From contig NZ_FCNV02000002.1 of the NCBI RefSeq assembly GCF_001544615.1, forward strand, positions 124,001 through 188,000: DNA of 64,000 nt, written 5' to 3'. Position 1 is the first letter of the stretch; every line of letters begins with the position of its first letter. Made by a program: the position numbers and the translations under genes. Under the pieces are notes generated by a model. The model had not been told where the DNA came from, made no database searches, and saw nothing but the letters and a program-made list of their open reading frames with translations. Source of the DNA: Caballeronia concitans. GTDB taxonomy: Bacteria; Pseudomonadota; Gammaproteobacteria; Burkholderiales; Burkholderiaceae. Below, in pieces: positions 39,262 to 49,438 of this stretch.

Positions 39262-40650
39262 TCAACGTGCCGGCGATCCGATTGCGGCTTCCTCTTCCTC
39301 GCGCTCGGCATCGGCGTGGCGAGATCGATAGCGCGCTAGCGCGGAAACGCTGACTGCTGCGACGACAAGCGGCGCAGCGACGACGCCGAAGATGACCTTC
39401 GGCCCCCAGTGCGCGGCCAGCATCGCGCCGCCGATCATCGATCCAACGATCGAGCCTACACGGCCCATGCCGAGCGTCCAGGCAACGCCGGTCGCACGTC
39501 CCGCCGTTGCGTAGTAGCCTGCCGAAAGAATGTTCGTGCCGGTCATCGTGCCGCCGGTGCCGACGCCGGTAATGAGGAGCGCCAGCAATGCCAGAGCGGG
39601 CGTGCCGGAAAGATGGCCGAACGATGCGAGGCTGATCGCGGCACAGACGAACGCGCCGCACAGCACGTACTGCGGATTCATGCGATCCATCAGCACGCCT
39701 AGCAGAATTGCGCCGAGACTGTTGCCGGTGAGATAGAGCGCCGTCATCAGCGATGCGTTCCGGAACGACAGCCCGCTCTGCTGAATCAGGATCGGCAGCC
39801 AGTTGCCGAGGAAGTAGATGACAAAGAGCGTCATGAACGCCGTCGTCCAAAGCAACAGCGTGCCGCCGCCGACGCCCGGCTTCAGTAACTGGCTGATCGC
39901 CTGCCCCTGCACCCGCCGCTCTTCGCTCATGATCACCACGTCATGGAAACCGGCGTCGGGCGCGATCTTTTGCAGGATTGAGCGCGCCTGCCTTTCCCTT
40001 CCACCGCGCGCCACGAGGTATCGCGCAGATTCGGGGAGCCAGGGCACCAGCACGGCGATAACGAGCAGCGGCAGGACACCGCCCAGGACGAGCATCGATT
40101 GCCAGCCGAAAGCGCCGATCATCCGCGACGCGACAAGTCCGCCAAGCGCGCCACCTACGGCGATTCCGCATCCGATGGGCGCGACGAGTGTCGAACGCAG
40201 GCGATCGGGGCAATACTCCGCCGCCAGCGTATACGCGTTCGGCATGGCGCCACCCAATCCGAGGCCCGTCAGGAAACGCAACGCGATGAGCATGCCGATT
40301 GAATTCGCCCAGGCCGACATCAGACTGAAGAGCGCGAAAATCGCAATCGATGCTAGCAATGTCGGCTTGCGTCCGAAGCGGTCGGCAACGGGACCGAAGA
40401 TGAACGATCCGAGCGTCAGCCCGAAGAGGCCTGCGCCGAACATTGGTGCGAGCTGCGCGGGCGTGGCCCCGAAGTGCGCCGCGAGCGCCGGCGCGATGTA
40501 GCCGACCACTACGGTGTCATAGCCGTCGAGGACGAGAATCAGAAAGCAAAGCACGAACGTGACGACCTGGAACCGCGACAGCCCGCGCTGGTTGATCACG
40601 TCCTGCAGGACCACGCTGCGCGTTTCATCTGCTGGATGTCGTGCCTGCAT
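39262..40650 (-). CDS. MFS transporter, aromatic acid:H+ symporter (AAHS) type
   Basis: A 462-aa 12-TM transporter. DGYDTVVVGYIAPALAAHFG in TM1 contains the DGxD motif of aromatic acid:H+ symporters such as PcaK and BenK; GPVADRFGRKPTLL is the MFS loop 2-3 motif, and PESARYLVARG lies in the central loop. ATG 40650 has GGGAGA upstream; the frame to 41178 is a shadow. It follows ophC by 101 bp, so it may import phthalate or protocatechuate. Confidence 0.88.
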   Translation of the reverse strand: MQARHPADETRSVVLQDVINQRGLSRFQVVTFVLCFLILVLDGYDTVVVGYIAPALAAHFGATPAQLAPMFGAGLFGLTLGSFIFGPVADRFGRKPTLLASIAIFALFSLMSAWANSIGMLIALRFLTGLGLGGAMPNAYTLAAEYCPDRLRSTLVAPIGCGIAVGGALGGLVASRMIGAFGWQSMLVLGGVLPLLVIAVLVPWLPESARYLVARGGRERQARSILQKIAPDAGFHDVVIMSEERRVQGQAISQLLKPGVGGGTLLLWTTAFMTLFVIYFLGNWLPILIQQSGLSFRNASLMTALYLTGNSLGAILLGVLMDRMNPQYVLCGAFVCAAISLASFGHLSGTPALALLALLITGVGTGGTMTGTNILSAGYYATAGRATGVAWTLGMGRVGSIVGSMIGGAMLAAHWGPKVIFGVVAAPLVVAAVSVSALARYRSRHADAEREEEEAAIGSPAR

Positions 40651-40751
40651 GATGTCTCCCGTTGCCGCTTGCGGCTCGTTTAGTCGGCGATGTCTCGTGC
40701 GTGGAGTGGTCATGCGCCGGATCACATTGGAGAGGACGCTGCGAGGCACGC

Positions 40752-41744
40752 TCAAATCTTGAAGCTCTCCAGCGTAGCCGGATGAAACAATTCCTCCGGC
40801 TGCAGCAGCCGGATCGACAGCCCTTCTTCGTGATGGCGCTTCAGAAAGCGCGACAGCACATGCCGGTTCGGCTCGAAGCCGTATGGCCAGAAGTCGTGTC
40901 CCATCAGCCGGCGTGCATTGCGCAATTGCTCTTCGACGAAAGGTAGCGTGACCTTGGTCGCGGACGTATCGCTCAGCTTCGTGAGCGCGATCGCCTTGCT
41001 CTTTTCGAAGGCTTTCGCCACCGCGCCCGGCAGCCACGGGTGCTGCTCCGCAAGCGTACGCCGCACGCCCAGCAGATGCATGATCGGAAAGAGCTTCGTG
41101 CGTGAGTACCAGTCGGCGGCCGCTTTCTGCGGATCGTCGAAGAGATACTTCACATTCGGATGGCCGTCCGTGAAACACGACGGCGCGCGAGGCCCGATGA
41201 GCGCATCGATTTCGCCGGACGCGAGCATGCCGGAGATCGTCTGATTCTCGGGCGCATTTTCGAGCCGAACATCGTCGGGCAGCTTGAGACTGATCTTCTC
41301 GAGACGGCCGGCTTCCTCATAACCCGCGCGAATCCAGGTGACGTCCGACGCCTTCAGTCCGTGATCCTCTTCGAGGAACAAACGCGCCCACACGTTGGCC
41401 GTCAACTGATATTCGGGCACGCCGATGCGTTTGCCCTTCAGATCGGCCGGCGTCTCGATGCCGCGATCGTTGCGCACATAGATCGACGTATGGCGAAACG
41501 CACGCGACGGAAATATCGGCACGCCGATATACGGGCTCGTTCCCGCTGCGGTCTTCACGCTGTAGCTGGAGAGCGAGAGTTCGCAGATGTCGTAATCCGC
41601 ATGGCGAAAGGCGCGAAAGAAGATTTCCTCCGGTTCCTGAAGCATGAAGACGGGATCGACGCCGTCGATCTGCACTTCGCCGTCGACCAGCGGCCGCATG
41701 CGATCGTAGTTGCCCACTGCAATAGAAAGGTTCAGCTTTGCCAT
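40752..41744 (-). CDS. ophC: 4,5-dihydroxyphthalate decarboxylase
   Basis: A 330-aa protein related to Pht5/OphC, which converts 4,5-dihydroxyphthalate to protocatechuate; the fold is that of a periplasmic binding protein, but it lacks a signal peptide. Characteristic segments are LSIAVGNYDRMRPLVDGEV, GVPEYQLTANVWARLFLEED and ALIGPRAPSCF. ATG 41744 has AGGAAA upstream; the frame to 42017 overlaps ophB and is not used. It lies 26 bp after ophB in the pathway operon. Confidence 0.9.
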   Translation of the reverse strand: MAKLNLSIAVGNYDRMRPLVDGEVQIDGVDPVFMLQEPEEIFFRAFRHADYDICELSLSSYSVKTAAGTSPYIGVPIFPSRAFRHTSIYVRNDRGIETPADLKGKRIGVPEYQLTANVWARLFLEEDHGLKASDVTWIRAGYEEAGRLEKISLKLPDDVRLENAPENQTISGMLASGEIDALIGPRAPSCFTDGHPNVKYLFDDPQKAAADWYSRTKLFPIMHLLGVRRTLAEQHPWLPGAVAKAFEKSKAIALTKLSDTSATKVTLPFVEEQLRNARRLMGHDFWPYGFEPNRHVLSRFLKRHHEEGLSIRLLQPEELFHPATLESFKI

Positions 41745-41770
41745 AGTCAACGTTTCCTGGAATTGGTTGT

Positions 41771-42940
41771 TTAGCCGCCAATGAGCACATCGCGCGATTC
41801 GGCGTTCGAACGAAGCATCGCGAGACATATCTCGAGCGTCCCGCGCGCCCACTCGCCGTCGTGCAGTGGCGCGATGCCGCCGTGCACGGCGCCGATCAAT
41901 TCGTCGATCACTTCCGCGCGAGGCACGCTCGGCGCCTCGAGTTCGATGCACTCGCGCCGTTCGTCCCCGTACACGACGATCTGATGCGGCAAGGGCCGCA
42001 AATCGCCGCGCTCGCACGACACGATCAGAGGACCGAAGTGCTGATGCCGGCGCGCATCGGCCACTGGCGACACGGGCGTGTAGGCGTTTCCGCCGTAAGT
42101 CCCCGCTGCCTTGAGACGCGCTTCGTCATCGGACGAGGTCACCCGCGACAGCTTTCGGCGCGCGACGCCGTATTCGTCGGCATTGCGCTGCTGTCCCATT
42201 TCGCCGATCCATCCGGTCCACTCGTCCGAGTCGAAATGCGCATAGCCGTTGTAGCAAAGCGTGGCGAATGCGCCGTTCTCGAACCACAGCGTCGCGGTGT
42301 ACGCGCCTTCGGTCGGACGCTTTGCATCCCACTTGCCGACGGCCGCGCGTATGCGCGTCGCACGGCTGCCCGCGAGCATGCGCACGATATCGACCTGATG
42401 CGCCGCCTGGCTGAACACCGCGCCGCCGCCCTCTTCGGTCTTCAGTTCCTCGGGACGGCGCGGCCGGTACAAGTAGTCGGTGTAGTTGAGCGCGTGAATC
42501 ATCCGGACCGCGCCGAACGCGCCTGATGCAATCAGTTCACGCGTACGCAGATAAGGCGTATCGAAGCTGTGGCAATGGCCGACGATCAGATGCACATCCG
42601 CCACGCGGCATGCATCGATCATGTCGTCGCATTCGGCGAGCGACAGCGCCATCGGCTTTTCGACGAGCACATGTTTGCCGTGCGCCGCCGCAATGCGCGT
42701 ATGGACCGCATGGAGCTGGTGCGGGCTCGCGATATAGATGGCATCGATGTCAGGCCTGCGGGCGAGCGCGTCGATGTCGTCGAAGGACGGCGCATCGAAA
42801 TCGGCCTCGAACTGCGCACGCGCCGTTGCGCGCGGATCGCAGGCGGCGACCAGTTGCACTCGCGTGTCCGCGAGAAAAGTCGGCAGCATCAGCGAAAAAG
42901 CGCGGCCGAGTCCCACAACGCCCAGGCGGATCTTCTGCAT
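41771..42940 (-). CDS. ophB: Phthalate 4,5-cis-dihydrodiol dehydrogenase
   Basis: A 389-aa Gfo/Idh/MocA-type dehydrogenase like Pht4/OphB, which oxidises the cis-dihydrodiol formed by the dioxygenase to 4,5-dihydroxyphthalate. The NAD fold starts [15 protein letters not shown], and the family EKP motif is in [19 protein letters not shown]. Its ATG shares one base with the ophA2 stop (TGATG at 42942-42938), which suggests coupling. The assignment rests on fold plus neighbours. Confidence 0.88.
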   Translation of the reverse strand: MQKIRLGVVGLGRAFSLMLPTFLADTRVQLVAACDPRATARAQFEADFDAPSFDDIDALARRPDIDAIYIASPHQLHAVHTRIAAAHGKHVLVEKPMALSLAECDDMIDACRVADVHLIVGHCHSFDTPYLRTRELIASGAFGAVRMIHALNYTDYLYRPRRPEELKTEEGGGAVFSQAAHQVDIVRMLAGSRATRIRAAVGKWDAKRPTEGAYTATLWFENGAFATLCYNGYAHFDSDEWTGWIGEMGQQRNADEYGVARRKLSRVTSSDDEARLKAAGTYGGNAYTPVSPVADARRHQHFGPLIVSCERGDLRPLPHQIVVYGDERRECIELEAPSVPRAEVIDELIGAVHGGIAPLHDGEWARGTLEICLAMLRSNAESRDVLIGG

Positions 42941-44265
42941 CAGACCTGAACCTGATAGTTCGATTCGAGTTCAGGCGAGGCTTGTCCGGCCGCCTCGACC
43001 CACACCGGCCGCGCGGGGTACTGCTTCCAGTCGGTGTCTTTCGGCACCATCGCCTGAAACGAACACACGCTGCGCGGGATCGCCTTGTCACCCGTGCCGA
43101 TGGCCGCTTCGCCCGCCTGGAACGCCTTCAGCGCATCGAGCATGCGGCGGCGAAACTCGACCACGGCGACATCGCTCGCGCCGAGCCGTTCTTCGGTGCG
43201 GTCCGCGATCGGGCCCATCGTCAGCCACATCGCGATGTCCTGATTCGGGAAGCCCTTGATGCCGGTGAAGTTACCCGCCTTCATGGCCTCGCGATCCTGC
43301 CAGAAGCGGTTGTCGTGATTGCGCAGCGGCCGATAGAAAGCATCGAGATCGATGCCGACCTGCTGCCCGAGAAACTTGCGCCATGTTTCCGTTTCAGGCG
43401 TCTTGTCCGGATGGCCCCACGCCATGAAATAGAACGCGGTGCTGGTGTCGTCGCACGGCACATTGATATTGGCGACGTTGTACAGATTGTTCGGCGGAAT
43501 CAACGCGGTAGCGGGCGCGACGAACACCGTCGAGCGTACGTAATCGTGCGTGGCGGCGTTCTGGATCGGACGTCGCAATGCGGCGTAACGAAAGCCGTAT
43601 TCGGTCCGATGCACCTGCAAACGCGGCGCCTTGTCCGTCGACGGACGCAGCCAGTTCTTCGAAGTCGCTTCCGCGCCGCCGACGCGCGCCGGCACGAAGT
43701 CCGACGAATGCAGGCTCGAACTGTGCGCGGAGTCGATGGCGCCTTCCAGAATCTGCGCCCAGTTGCACGGAAGAATGGCTTTCGCGATGGAGACGCGCGA
43801 GTCCTCGGTCGGCGCCCACGCGGGCGGCACGAACGCCGGAATCGCGTCCTGCGGGCCCATGTACGCCCACACGAAGCCGCCCCATTCCTTCGTTTCATAC
43901 GCCTTGTGCTTGACCTTCTTCGTCATGTCGCTGGACGAAGGCTCGGACACCATCTCGATCACGTTGCCCTTCACGTCCATCTTCCAGCCGTGATAGAGGC
44001 AGCGCAGGCCGCAATCCTCGTTGCGCCCGTACACGAGCGAGACACGCCGATGCGGACAGTACTCGTCCATCACGCCGACGTTGCCGTCGGTGTCGCGAAA
44101 GACGACGAGGTCTTCCCCGAACACGCGCGCCTTCACGGGCGCTCCGTCCGGCTCGCTGACTTCCTCGATGAGGCACACGGGCGTCCAGTGGCGGCGCATC
44201 AGCTGGCCCATCGGTGCATTGCCTTCTACACGGCACAGCAATTCGTTTTCTTCATGCGTGAGCAT
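42940..44265 (-). CDS. ophA2: Phthalate 4,5-dioxygenase oxygenase component
   Basis: A 441-aa Rieske non-haem iron oxygenase (Pht3/OphA2 group, alpha-only type). The Rieske [2Fe-2S] ligands are Cys70, His72 (CPHRR) and Cys89, His92 (CLYHGW). The mononuclear iron site is in [18 protein letters not shown]: Asp178, His181, His186 in the E-x3-D-x2-H-x4-H pattern. It dihydroxylates the ring with O2. GGAGAAG precedes ATG 44265, 19 bp after the reductase gene. Confidence 0.92.
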   Translation of the reverse strand: MLTHEENELLCRVEGNAPMGQLMRRHWTPVCLIEEVSEPDGAPVKARVFGEDLVVFRDTDGNVGVMDEYCPHRRVSLVYGRNEDCGLRCLYHGWKMDVKGNVIEMVSEPSSSDMTKKVKHKAYETKEWGGFVWAYMGPQDAIPAFVPPAWAPTEDSRVSIAKAILPCNWAQILEGAIDSAHSSSLHSSDFVPARVGGAEATSKNWLRPSTDKAPRLQVHRTEYGFRYAALRRPIQNAATHDYVRSTVFVAPATALIPPNNLYNVANINVPCDDTSTAFYFMAWGHPDKTPETETWRKFLGQQVGIDLDAFYRPLRNHDNRFWQDREAMKAGNFTGIKGFPNQDIAMWLTMGPIADRTEERLGASDVAVVEFRRRMLDALKAFQAGEAAIGTGDKAIPRSVCSFQAMVPKDTDWKQYPARPVWVEAAGQASPELESNYQVQV

Positions 44266-44284
44266 CTACGCTTCTCCAGATATT

Positions 44285-45259
44285 TCAAAGATCGAGTACA
44301 AGTTCTTCGCTCTTCGCACGCGACACGCAGATCATGATCTGATCGCGCTTCTCGTCGTCGCCGAGCACCATGTCGCGGTGGTCCGCCTCACCGGCGCACA
44401 GCGTGGTGCGGCACGATCCGCAGGTGCCGCTCTCGCACGAACTCGGCGCGCGGATGCCGTTGTCGCGCAGAATTTCCAGGATCGACCGGTCCTTCGGGAT
44501 CTCGAAACAACGGCCCGAGCGTTCGAGCTTCACGCTGAAGGGCGTGTTTTCCGCCGCGCGCGACTGATCCACGCCGAAGCTCTCGAAATGCACGGTGCCG
44601 GTCGGCCAATGACCGGTCATGTCGTGCACGCTGTCCATGAGCGCGCGCGGACCGCAACAGTAGACATGCGCGCCGCTGGCGGGCTTTTCGAAGACCGGCC
44701 AGAAATCGAAGGCGTTGGCGAGGTCTCCGTGATCGTGGTGAATCACCGCGTGCGGCTTCCACTCCGCGCTCGACAATTCATCGAGAAACGCGGTCGTTTC
44801 TGCGCTGCGCGACACGTAATAGAGCTTGAAACGCGGACCGGACGTGGCCTTGAGATGACGCATCATCGACAGAATCGGCGTGATGCCGATGCCGCCCGCG
44901 ACGAACACGAAGCTGCGCGCGCGCTCGCTCAATCCGAACTCGTTGCGCGGCTCCGATACTTCGATGCGATCGCCCTCCTCCACGTCATCGGTCATGCTGA
45001 GGGAGCCGCCTCGGCCGGAAGCGTCGCGCTTCACGGCGATCACGTAGCGGTCGGTCTCGTCCGGATCGTTGCACAGCGAATAGTTGCGGTTCACACCGCT
45101 CGGCACGCGCACTGTCACATGCGCACCCGCGGTGAAGGGCGCGAGCGCGCCGCCTTCCGGATCACGCAATTCGAAGCTCACAATGCCGTCCGCGACGGGG
45201 TTCTTCTTCACCACAATGAGCGTCCTGAAGGACAGTTCGCTGCTCGCCGTCTCGCTCAT
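44285..45259 (-). CDS. ophA1: Phthalate 4,5-dioxygenase reductase component
   Basis: A 324-aa class IA phthalate dioxygenase reductase: a flavin domain (RNYSLCNDPDET), an NADH domain (FVAGGIGITPILSMM) and a C-terminal plant-type [2Fe-2S] domain with Cys275, 280, 283 and 311 (CESGTCGSC...ICV). It passes electrons from NADH through FMN to OphA2. It is the first gene of the operon, about 60 bp behind a promoter containing a GATATC palindrome. A GGGAGAG site precedes ATG 45259. Confidence 0.92.
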   Translation of the reverse strand: MSETASSELSFRTLIVVKKNPVADGIVSFELRDPEGGALAPFTAGAHVTVRVPSGVNRNYSLCNDPDETDRYVIAVKRDASGRGGSLSMTDDVEEGDRIEVSEPRNEFGLSERARSFVFVAGGIGITPILSMMRHLKATSGPRFKLYYVSRSAETTAFLDELSSAEWKPHAVIHHDHGDLANAFDFWPVFEKPASGAHVYCCGPRALMDSVHDMTGHWPTGTVHFESFGVDQSRAAENTPFSVKLERSGRCFEIPKDRSILEILRDNGIRAPSSCESGTCGSCRTTLCAGEADHRDMVLGDDEKRDQIMICVSRAKSEELVLDL

Positions 45260-45326
45260 CTCCGCACTCTCCCGCTTCGTTGATCATCTGCGCGGCTGGT
45301 TCATCCTCGCCGCATTCATGGACTTA

Positions 45327-45355
45327 ATATTAGATATCTAATGATTTTGAATCAA
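45327..45355 (-). promoter_or_regulatory. oph operon promoter with embedded operator
   Basis: On the minus strand TTGATT (45355-45350), a 17-bp spacer and TAATAT (45332-45327) form a good sigma-70 promoter about 70 bp before ophA1. The perfect 14-bp palindrome ATTAGATATCTAAT (45329-45342) covers the spacer and the -10. A protein bound there would block RNA polymerase, so it is the likely site of the MarR-type regulator at 47045. Confidence 0.75.
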
Positions 45356-45390
45356 GAGGGTTTTCCCTGAAGGATCGCGTGGAGCCGTCC

Positions 45391-45417
45391 AAAAAAAACG
45401 GCGCCGGAAGGCGCCGT
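45391..45417 (-). terminator. Intrinsic terminator of the ACS permease gene
   Basis: The stem ACGGCGCC / GGCGCCGT (45398-45405 and 45410-45417) with a GGAA loop is followed on the minus strand by eight T residues (45398-45391). It lies 46 bp after the permease stop and insulates the oph promoter from upstream transcription. Confidence 0.88.
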
Positions 45418-45463
45418 CGTGCTGCGAGAAAGCCGATCTCCGCGGCCGCGTGGTTCGAGCGAC

Positions 45464-46816
45464 TCACGCGTGCTTTTCCGCATGCTCGCGCAAGCTGTTC
45501 GCGGGCACGCCGATCAGCACGGCAAAGCCGCCGAGAACCACGAGCGCGGCGATCGCGGACAAGCCGATTGCGAGACTGCCTGTCATCGTCTTGATCCAGC
45601 CAAGCGCGATCGGTCCGCAGAACGCACCGATTTGCCCGAGACAACTGATCGCGCCGATGCCTGCGGCCGCCGCGTCATCCGATAGATACGCGGGCGGAAT
45701 CGACCAGATGATCGCGGCCGCGCCGAAGTAAGAAATCGAGATCATGCCGAGGCATGCGATGGCCGCGACGGAATTTCCGGAAAGCACTGGCAGCAGGAAG
45801 CCGCCCAGTGCGCCCACCGCCGTGCAGACGAAAAAGTGCCAGCGCCGTTCGAGCGTCACGTCCGAGCTGCGCGCCACCGCGAACATGCCAAGCGCGCCGA
45901 TGATGTACGGCAACGCAGACAACAGGCCGACGTTCAGCACGTCAGCGACGCCCGCCTGACGGATGATCGTCGGCGTCCAGTAGTTCAGGATCGTTCCGCA
46001 CAGAGGCACGGTGCCCCAACCTGCCGCGAGAATATAAACGCGTGGGTCTTTCAGCGCGACCAGCAGTTGATGGCGCGTATGCTTCGCCGGTTTCTTCTCC
46101 GCGCGGTCGGCGGCGAGCGCATCGAGGATGATCTTCTTCTGGTCGTCGTCGAGCCAGCGCGCGTCCTGCGGCCGGTCGACCAGATAAAAGAACGCAACGA
46201 TGCCCATCGCCAGCGCCGGCAGGCCTTCGAGGAAGAACAGCCATTGCCAGTTCTTGAATCCGAGGGTGCCGGTGAAGTTGTGCAGAATCCAGCCCGAGAG
46301 CGGACCGCCGATGATCCCCGCCGCTGCAATCGCGAGCAAAAAGCGCGACGTGATGCGTGCACGCCGCGCGCCGGGATACCAATACGTCAGGTACAGGATG
46401 ATGCCGGGCCAGAAGCCCGCTTCCGCGGCGCCCAGCAGAATGCGCGCGACATAGAACTGCGCGGGCGACGTCATGAAGGCCATCGCCGTGGAAATGCCAC
46501 CCCACAGAATCATGATGCGGGAGATCGTGAGCCGCGCGCCGATCTTCTTGAGCCACAACGTGCTCGGCACTTCGAGCAGGATATAGCCGATGAAGAACAG
46601 ACTCACGCCAAGTCCGTAAGCGGCATCGGACAGGCCGAGATCCTGCTTCAGATTTAGTTGCGCGAAACTCACGTTTACGCGATCGAGGTAGTTCAGCACC
46701 CAGCACACGAAAATGAACGACATCAGTCGCCACGTGACCTTGTGATAAGTGGCCTCGATGCGCGCGGCCGTCGCGTCGGCTTCCGACATGAACTCCGTGA
46801 CTGTGGATTTGGCCAC
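45464..46816 (-). CDS. ophD: MFS transporter, ACS family, probable phthalate permease
   Basis: A 450-aa anion:cation symporter-family permease. [20 protein letters not shown] after TM1 and [20 protein letters not shown] in TM4-5 are family hallmarks shared with the phthalate permeases Pht1 and OphD. GTG 46816 is chosen because GGAGAC lies just upstream; ATG 46789 (nine codons later) is the alternative. It has its own operator-containing promoter, divergent from the MarR gene, and its own terminator. The phthalate role is inferred from the regulon. Confidence 0.82.
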   Translation of the reverse strand: MAKSTVTEFMSEADATAARIEATYHKVTWRLMSFIFVCWVLNYLDRVNVSFAQLNLKQDLGLSDAAYGLGVSLFFIGYILLEVPSTLWLKKIGARLTISRIMILWGGISTAMAFMTSPAQFYVARILLGAAEAGFWPGIILYLTYWYPGARRARITSRFLLAIAAAGIIGGPLSGWILHNFTGTLGFKNWQWLFFLEGLPALAMGIVAFFYLVDRPQDARWLDDDQKKIILDALAADRAEKKPAKHTRHQLLVALKDPRVYILAAGWGTVPLCGTILNYWTPTIIRQAGVADVLNVGLLSALPYIIGALGMFAVARSSDVTLERRWHFFVCTAVGALGGFLLPVLSGNSVAAIACLGMISISYFGAAAIIWSIPPAYLSDDAAAAGIGAISCLGQIGAFCGPIALGWIKTMTGSLAIGLSAIAALVVLGGFAVLIGVPANSLREHAEKHA

Positions 46817-46887
46817 AAGACGTCTCCGTTGCGTCTGCACACAGGAACGATGCGGGGTCGAATCCGGCCCCCATCGAAAGTTTTTTA

Positions 46888-46899
46888 TTCGATATCTAA
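46888..46899. promoter_or_regulatory. Second GATATC operator, between ophD and marR
   Basis: TTCGATATCTAA differs from the palindrome core at the oph promoter (TTAGATATCTAA) at one base. It is 72 bp before the ophD start and next to TATAAT (46901-46906), a -10-like element reading towards the MarR gene. One operator could thus control both ophD and the regulator gene. Confidence 0.7.
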
Positions 46900-47044
46900 C
46901 TATAATGATAAGGACCCGCCACCACGCTAACAAGCTCGGGTTTGCACCGAGACATGCGGCGCGGATTGCGAATGGGAAGGCGGCGGATCGAGCGGATATG
47001 ATGTCGGCTAGGCAGGACCTCTGGTTCGGAAAGAAGAGATCGTC

Positions 47045-47632
47045 ATGACACGAAAGAAGACTGTGGAAGGCGCACCGCGTGAGACGGCTGAAATCTTGCG
47101 TCACTGGCACGAAGCCGTGCCCCATGATCGCCTCGCGCACCTGGTGAAGGACGCGACCCGCTCGATGGTGCGCGCGCTGCAGATGCGGCTCGCCGAGCAT
47201 TCGGTTTCGTTCGGGCACTGGACCTTTTTGCGCATCCTGTGGGAAACGGATGGCCTCACGCAGCGCGAACTGAGCGAACAGGCAGGCGTGATGGCGCCCA
47301 CGACGTTTGCGGCCGTCACCGCGATGGAAAAGCTCGGACTCGTCGAACGTCAGCAGCGCCCGGACAACAAGAAGAACACGCATGTGTACCTCACCGCCGA
47401 GGGCCGCGCGCTGAAAAGAAAGCTGGTGCCTCTCGCGGAAGAAGTCAACGAGATCAGCGTAACGGGATTGAGTGAGCGCGATATCAACGTTGCGCGGAAG
47501 GTACTGCTGACGATCATCGAGAATCTCGCCGAAGACGAGGCCGAGTCGACGAATCCGATGCGGCGCGTGCCTTCGACGCGCGAGCTGGGACGCATCATCG
47601 CAGAGCGCGGCGAGACACTGGAGGATGTGTAA
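47045..47632 (+). CDS. MarR family transcriptional regulator of the phthalate genes
   Basis: A 195-aa MarR regulator with winged [23 protein letters not shown] (recognition region) and [20 protein letters not shown] (wing). MarR proteins bind palindromes and are released by aromatic ligands, which fits the GATATC sites in front of ophA1 and ophD and probable autoregulation. AAGAGA lies 6 bp before ATG 47045. Phthalate or a pathway intermediate as inducer is inferred. Confidence 0.88.
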   Translation: MTRKKTVEGAPRETAEILRHWHEAVPHDRLAHLVKDATRSMVRALQMRLAEHSVSFGHWTFLRILWETDGLTQRELSEQAGVMAPTTFAAVTAMEKLGLVERQQRPDNKKNTHVYLTAEGRALKRKLVPLAEEVNEISVTGLSERDINVARKVLLTIIENLAEDEAESTNPMRRVPSTRELGRIIAERGETLEDV

Positions 47633-47639
47633 GCAGGGT

Positions 47640-48083
47640 GAGCCGCGCCAGCACAGCGGGCACGCGCCGCGCGATCACCGTCTCGACAGGCTGGCGGCGC
47701 ACCGCCGTCGCCGGCCACGGAGCCAGCGCCGAATCCATGTAGTCGGCGTGTGCGGGGAACCACTCGATAAGCGACCGGCCGGGATCGCGCGCGAGCATGA
47801 CATCAACGCAGGCTTGCTCTTGAAGCGGCGTCGCCAATATCTCGCCGGCGATGTCGGCTCGCCCGACGTTCCGATGCCAGAGGCGGGCTTCCTTTCGAAA
47901 TAACCTGCCCTATCAATGAACTGATTCCTCTCGGGTCTGTACGAGCGCCAAGCTGTCAGTGCTCTCATACAGCCGCATGCGGAACAACGGAATGATGTCG
48001 GGACGGTCGCTTGCGGTGAGCACAATTACGGTGGAGCGATCCGCCGCGTCCCACGGTCGTATCATCGATGCTGCGCTGTGCAC
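47640..48083 (-). pseudogene. Unrecognised coding-like remnants
   Basis: The gap 47633-48097 holds two minus-strand stretches that look protein-coding. One (48083-47913) reads STVIVLTASDRPDIIPLFRM then RLYESTDSLALVQT before a stop. The other (about 47900-47640) contains ARLWHRNVGRADIAGEIL and LIEWFPAHADYMDSALAPW. Neither has a start with a ribosome site and I cannot assign a family. They begin 15 bp after the MFS gene stop and may be pieces of one decayed gene. Confidence 0.3.
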
Positions 48084-48097
48084 CCGAATGACTCACG

Positions 48098-49369
48098 CTA
48101 GGAAAGCAGCGCCGAACCATCCACGTCGGCCATCCTGGAAAGTTCGTCGCGGCGCGTTTCGCAAGCGCGCCTTATCACCGCTCCTTGCGCGATCCAGATC
48201 GCCAGCGAAAGAATCGCCAGGCTTCCCAGCGTAACGAAGGCCGTCGGATAGCCGAAACGGCTGGCGAGCCATCCGCCGAGCAATGGACTCAGGCAGCTGC
48301 CCACCGCCTCTACGCTTTTCACCGCTCCCTGCCCGAGGTTCACTCGCCCGCTTCCATGCAGCAGGTGGACGACGAGCGCCGGTATCGCGACGCCTTGGAG
48401 GCCCGCGCCCAACCCATCCAATACCTGCACAGGCACGATGCCCCACGTAGTCGTCAACGTGGCCGCGGCCAATGCTCGCAGCGGAAGTGTTAGCAGCGTC
48501 ACGAGAATGACCCACCAGAACCCCCAACGGCGAATGATGCGGCTCGCACAGACAGCCGCCGCCAGCATCACGACTTGCGAGACAATGATGTTCGCCGCGG
48601 TTATTTGGCTGGCGTTGCCGTGGTGAGCCGCCGCCTGGGCAAGACTGTAGAGCGGCAACATGGCAGAGTTACCGAGACCGAAGGTCGCCAGCACGATGGC
48701 CAGCAACAGGAGCGGACGGGAGTGCAGCAACACGCGGATGCTCTCTGCCCGCGCTTGCGACCGATCCTCGTCGTCTCGATGCGCGAGGCCCCGCGCATAG
48801 TAACGATGAACCGCGCGGGCAGGAATCAGCAGCACGGATGCAATGCACGCCATTGCAAACCCTGCACAAAGCGCGAACACCCAAGCCGTGCCCAGCCACC
48901 AGCCGAGCGCGCCGGACAGTGCGGCCGCTGCTATGTTTCCGGCGTGGTTCGCGACCTGGGTTCTGCCATACAGGCGATCGAAGTTTTCCCGACCGCCGAC
49001 TCCGAGCGTCAATCCGGTCAGCGCGATGCCCATCAGCGAGCCCGCAACGGCCGTCGCGATCTGTGACAACGCGATCGGCCAAAAGCCGCGCGAAAGCCAG
49101 AAGAAGCAGGCAGCGGCGATCGTCAGAGCGCTCGCACCGACAACCAGCGATCGCCGACGATAGGTCGCGTCGACCAACGCGCCGGCTGGAGCGGTCACGA
49201 GCACGCCCACGATAGCGCCCAACGTCAGCACGATGCCGATCAGGTGAGGACTCCATCCGTGCTCCTGCAGGTATATGCCGAGAAATGGGCCGGCGCCTGC
49301 TTGAACATCCGCTGCGAAGAAACTGACTGCGAGTAAAGGGGTGGTCGGCTTGCTTATCCGTTCTTCCAT
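48098..49369 (-). CDS. MFS transporter, substrate unknown
   Basis: A 423-aa major facilitator with about 12 TM segments. It starts MEERISKPTTPLLAVSFFAA, has an R-rich cytoplasmic loop between the halves (about residues 190-215), and a basic C-terminus. It resembles drug or metabolite exporters and not the ACS or AAHS groups nearby. ATG 49369 is the best start although no ribosome site is evident; the frame to 49486 is non-hydrophobic. No operon partners. Confidence 0.8.
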   Translation of the reverse strand: MEERISKPTTPLLAVSFFAADVQAGAGPFLGIYLQEHGWSPHLIGIVLTLGAIVGVLVTAPAGALVDATYRRRSLVVGASALTIAAACFFWLSRGFWPIALSQIATAVAGSLMGIALTGLTLGVGGRENFDRLYGRTQVANHAGNIAAAALSGALGWWLGTAWVFALCAGFAMACIASVLLIPARAVHRYYARGLAHRDDEDRSQARAESIRVLLHSRPLLLLAIVLATFGLGNSAMLPLYSLAQAAAHHGNASQITAANIIVSQVVMLAAAVCASRIIRRWGFWWVILVTLLTLPLRALAAATLTTTWGIVPVQVLDGLGAGLQGVAIPALVVHLLHGSGRVNLGQGAVKSVEAVGSCLSPLLGGWLASRFGYPTAFVTLGSLAILSLAIWIAQGAVIRRACETRRDELSRMADVDGSALLS

Positions 49370-49438
49370 GTCGTTTGCCGATCTACGGCCTGGCATCTGT
49401 AGCTGGTATGCCCTGACCGCATTATCCGTACCTGAGAC

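Noticed and set aside
42526-44337. 603-codon plus-strand frame opposite ophB and ophA2
   Set aside because: Arg/His-rich composition; the opposite strand holds well-supported Rieske and dehydrogenase genes.
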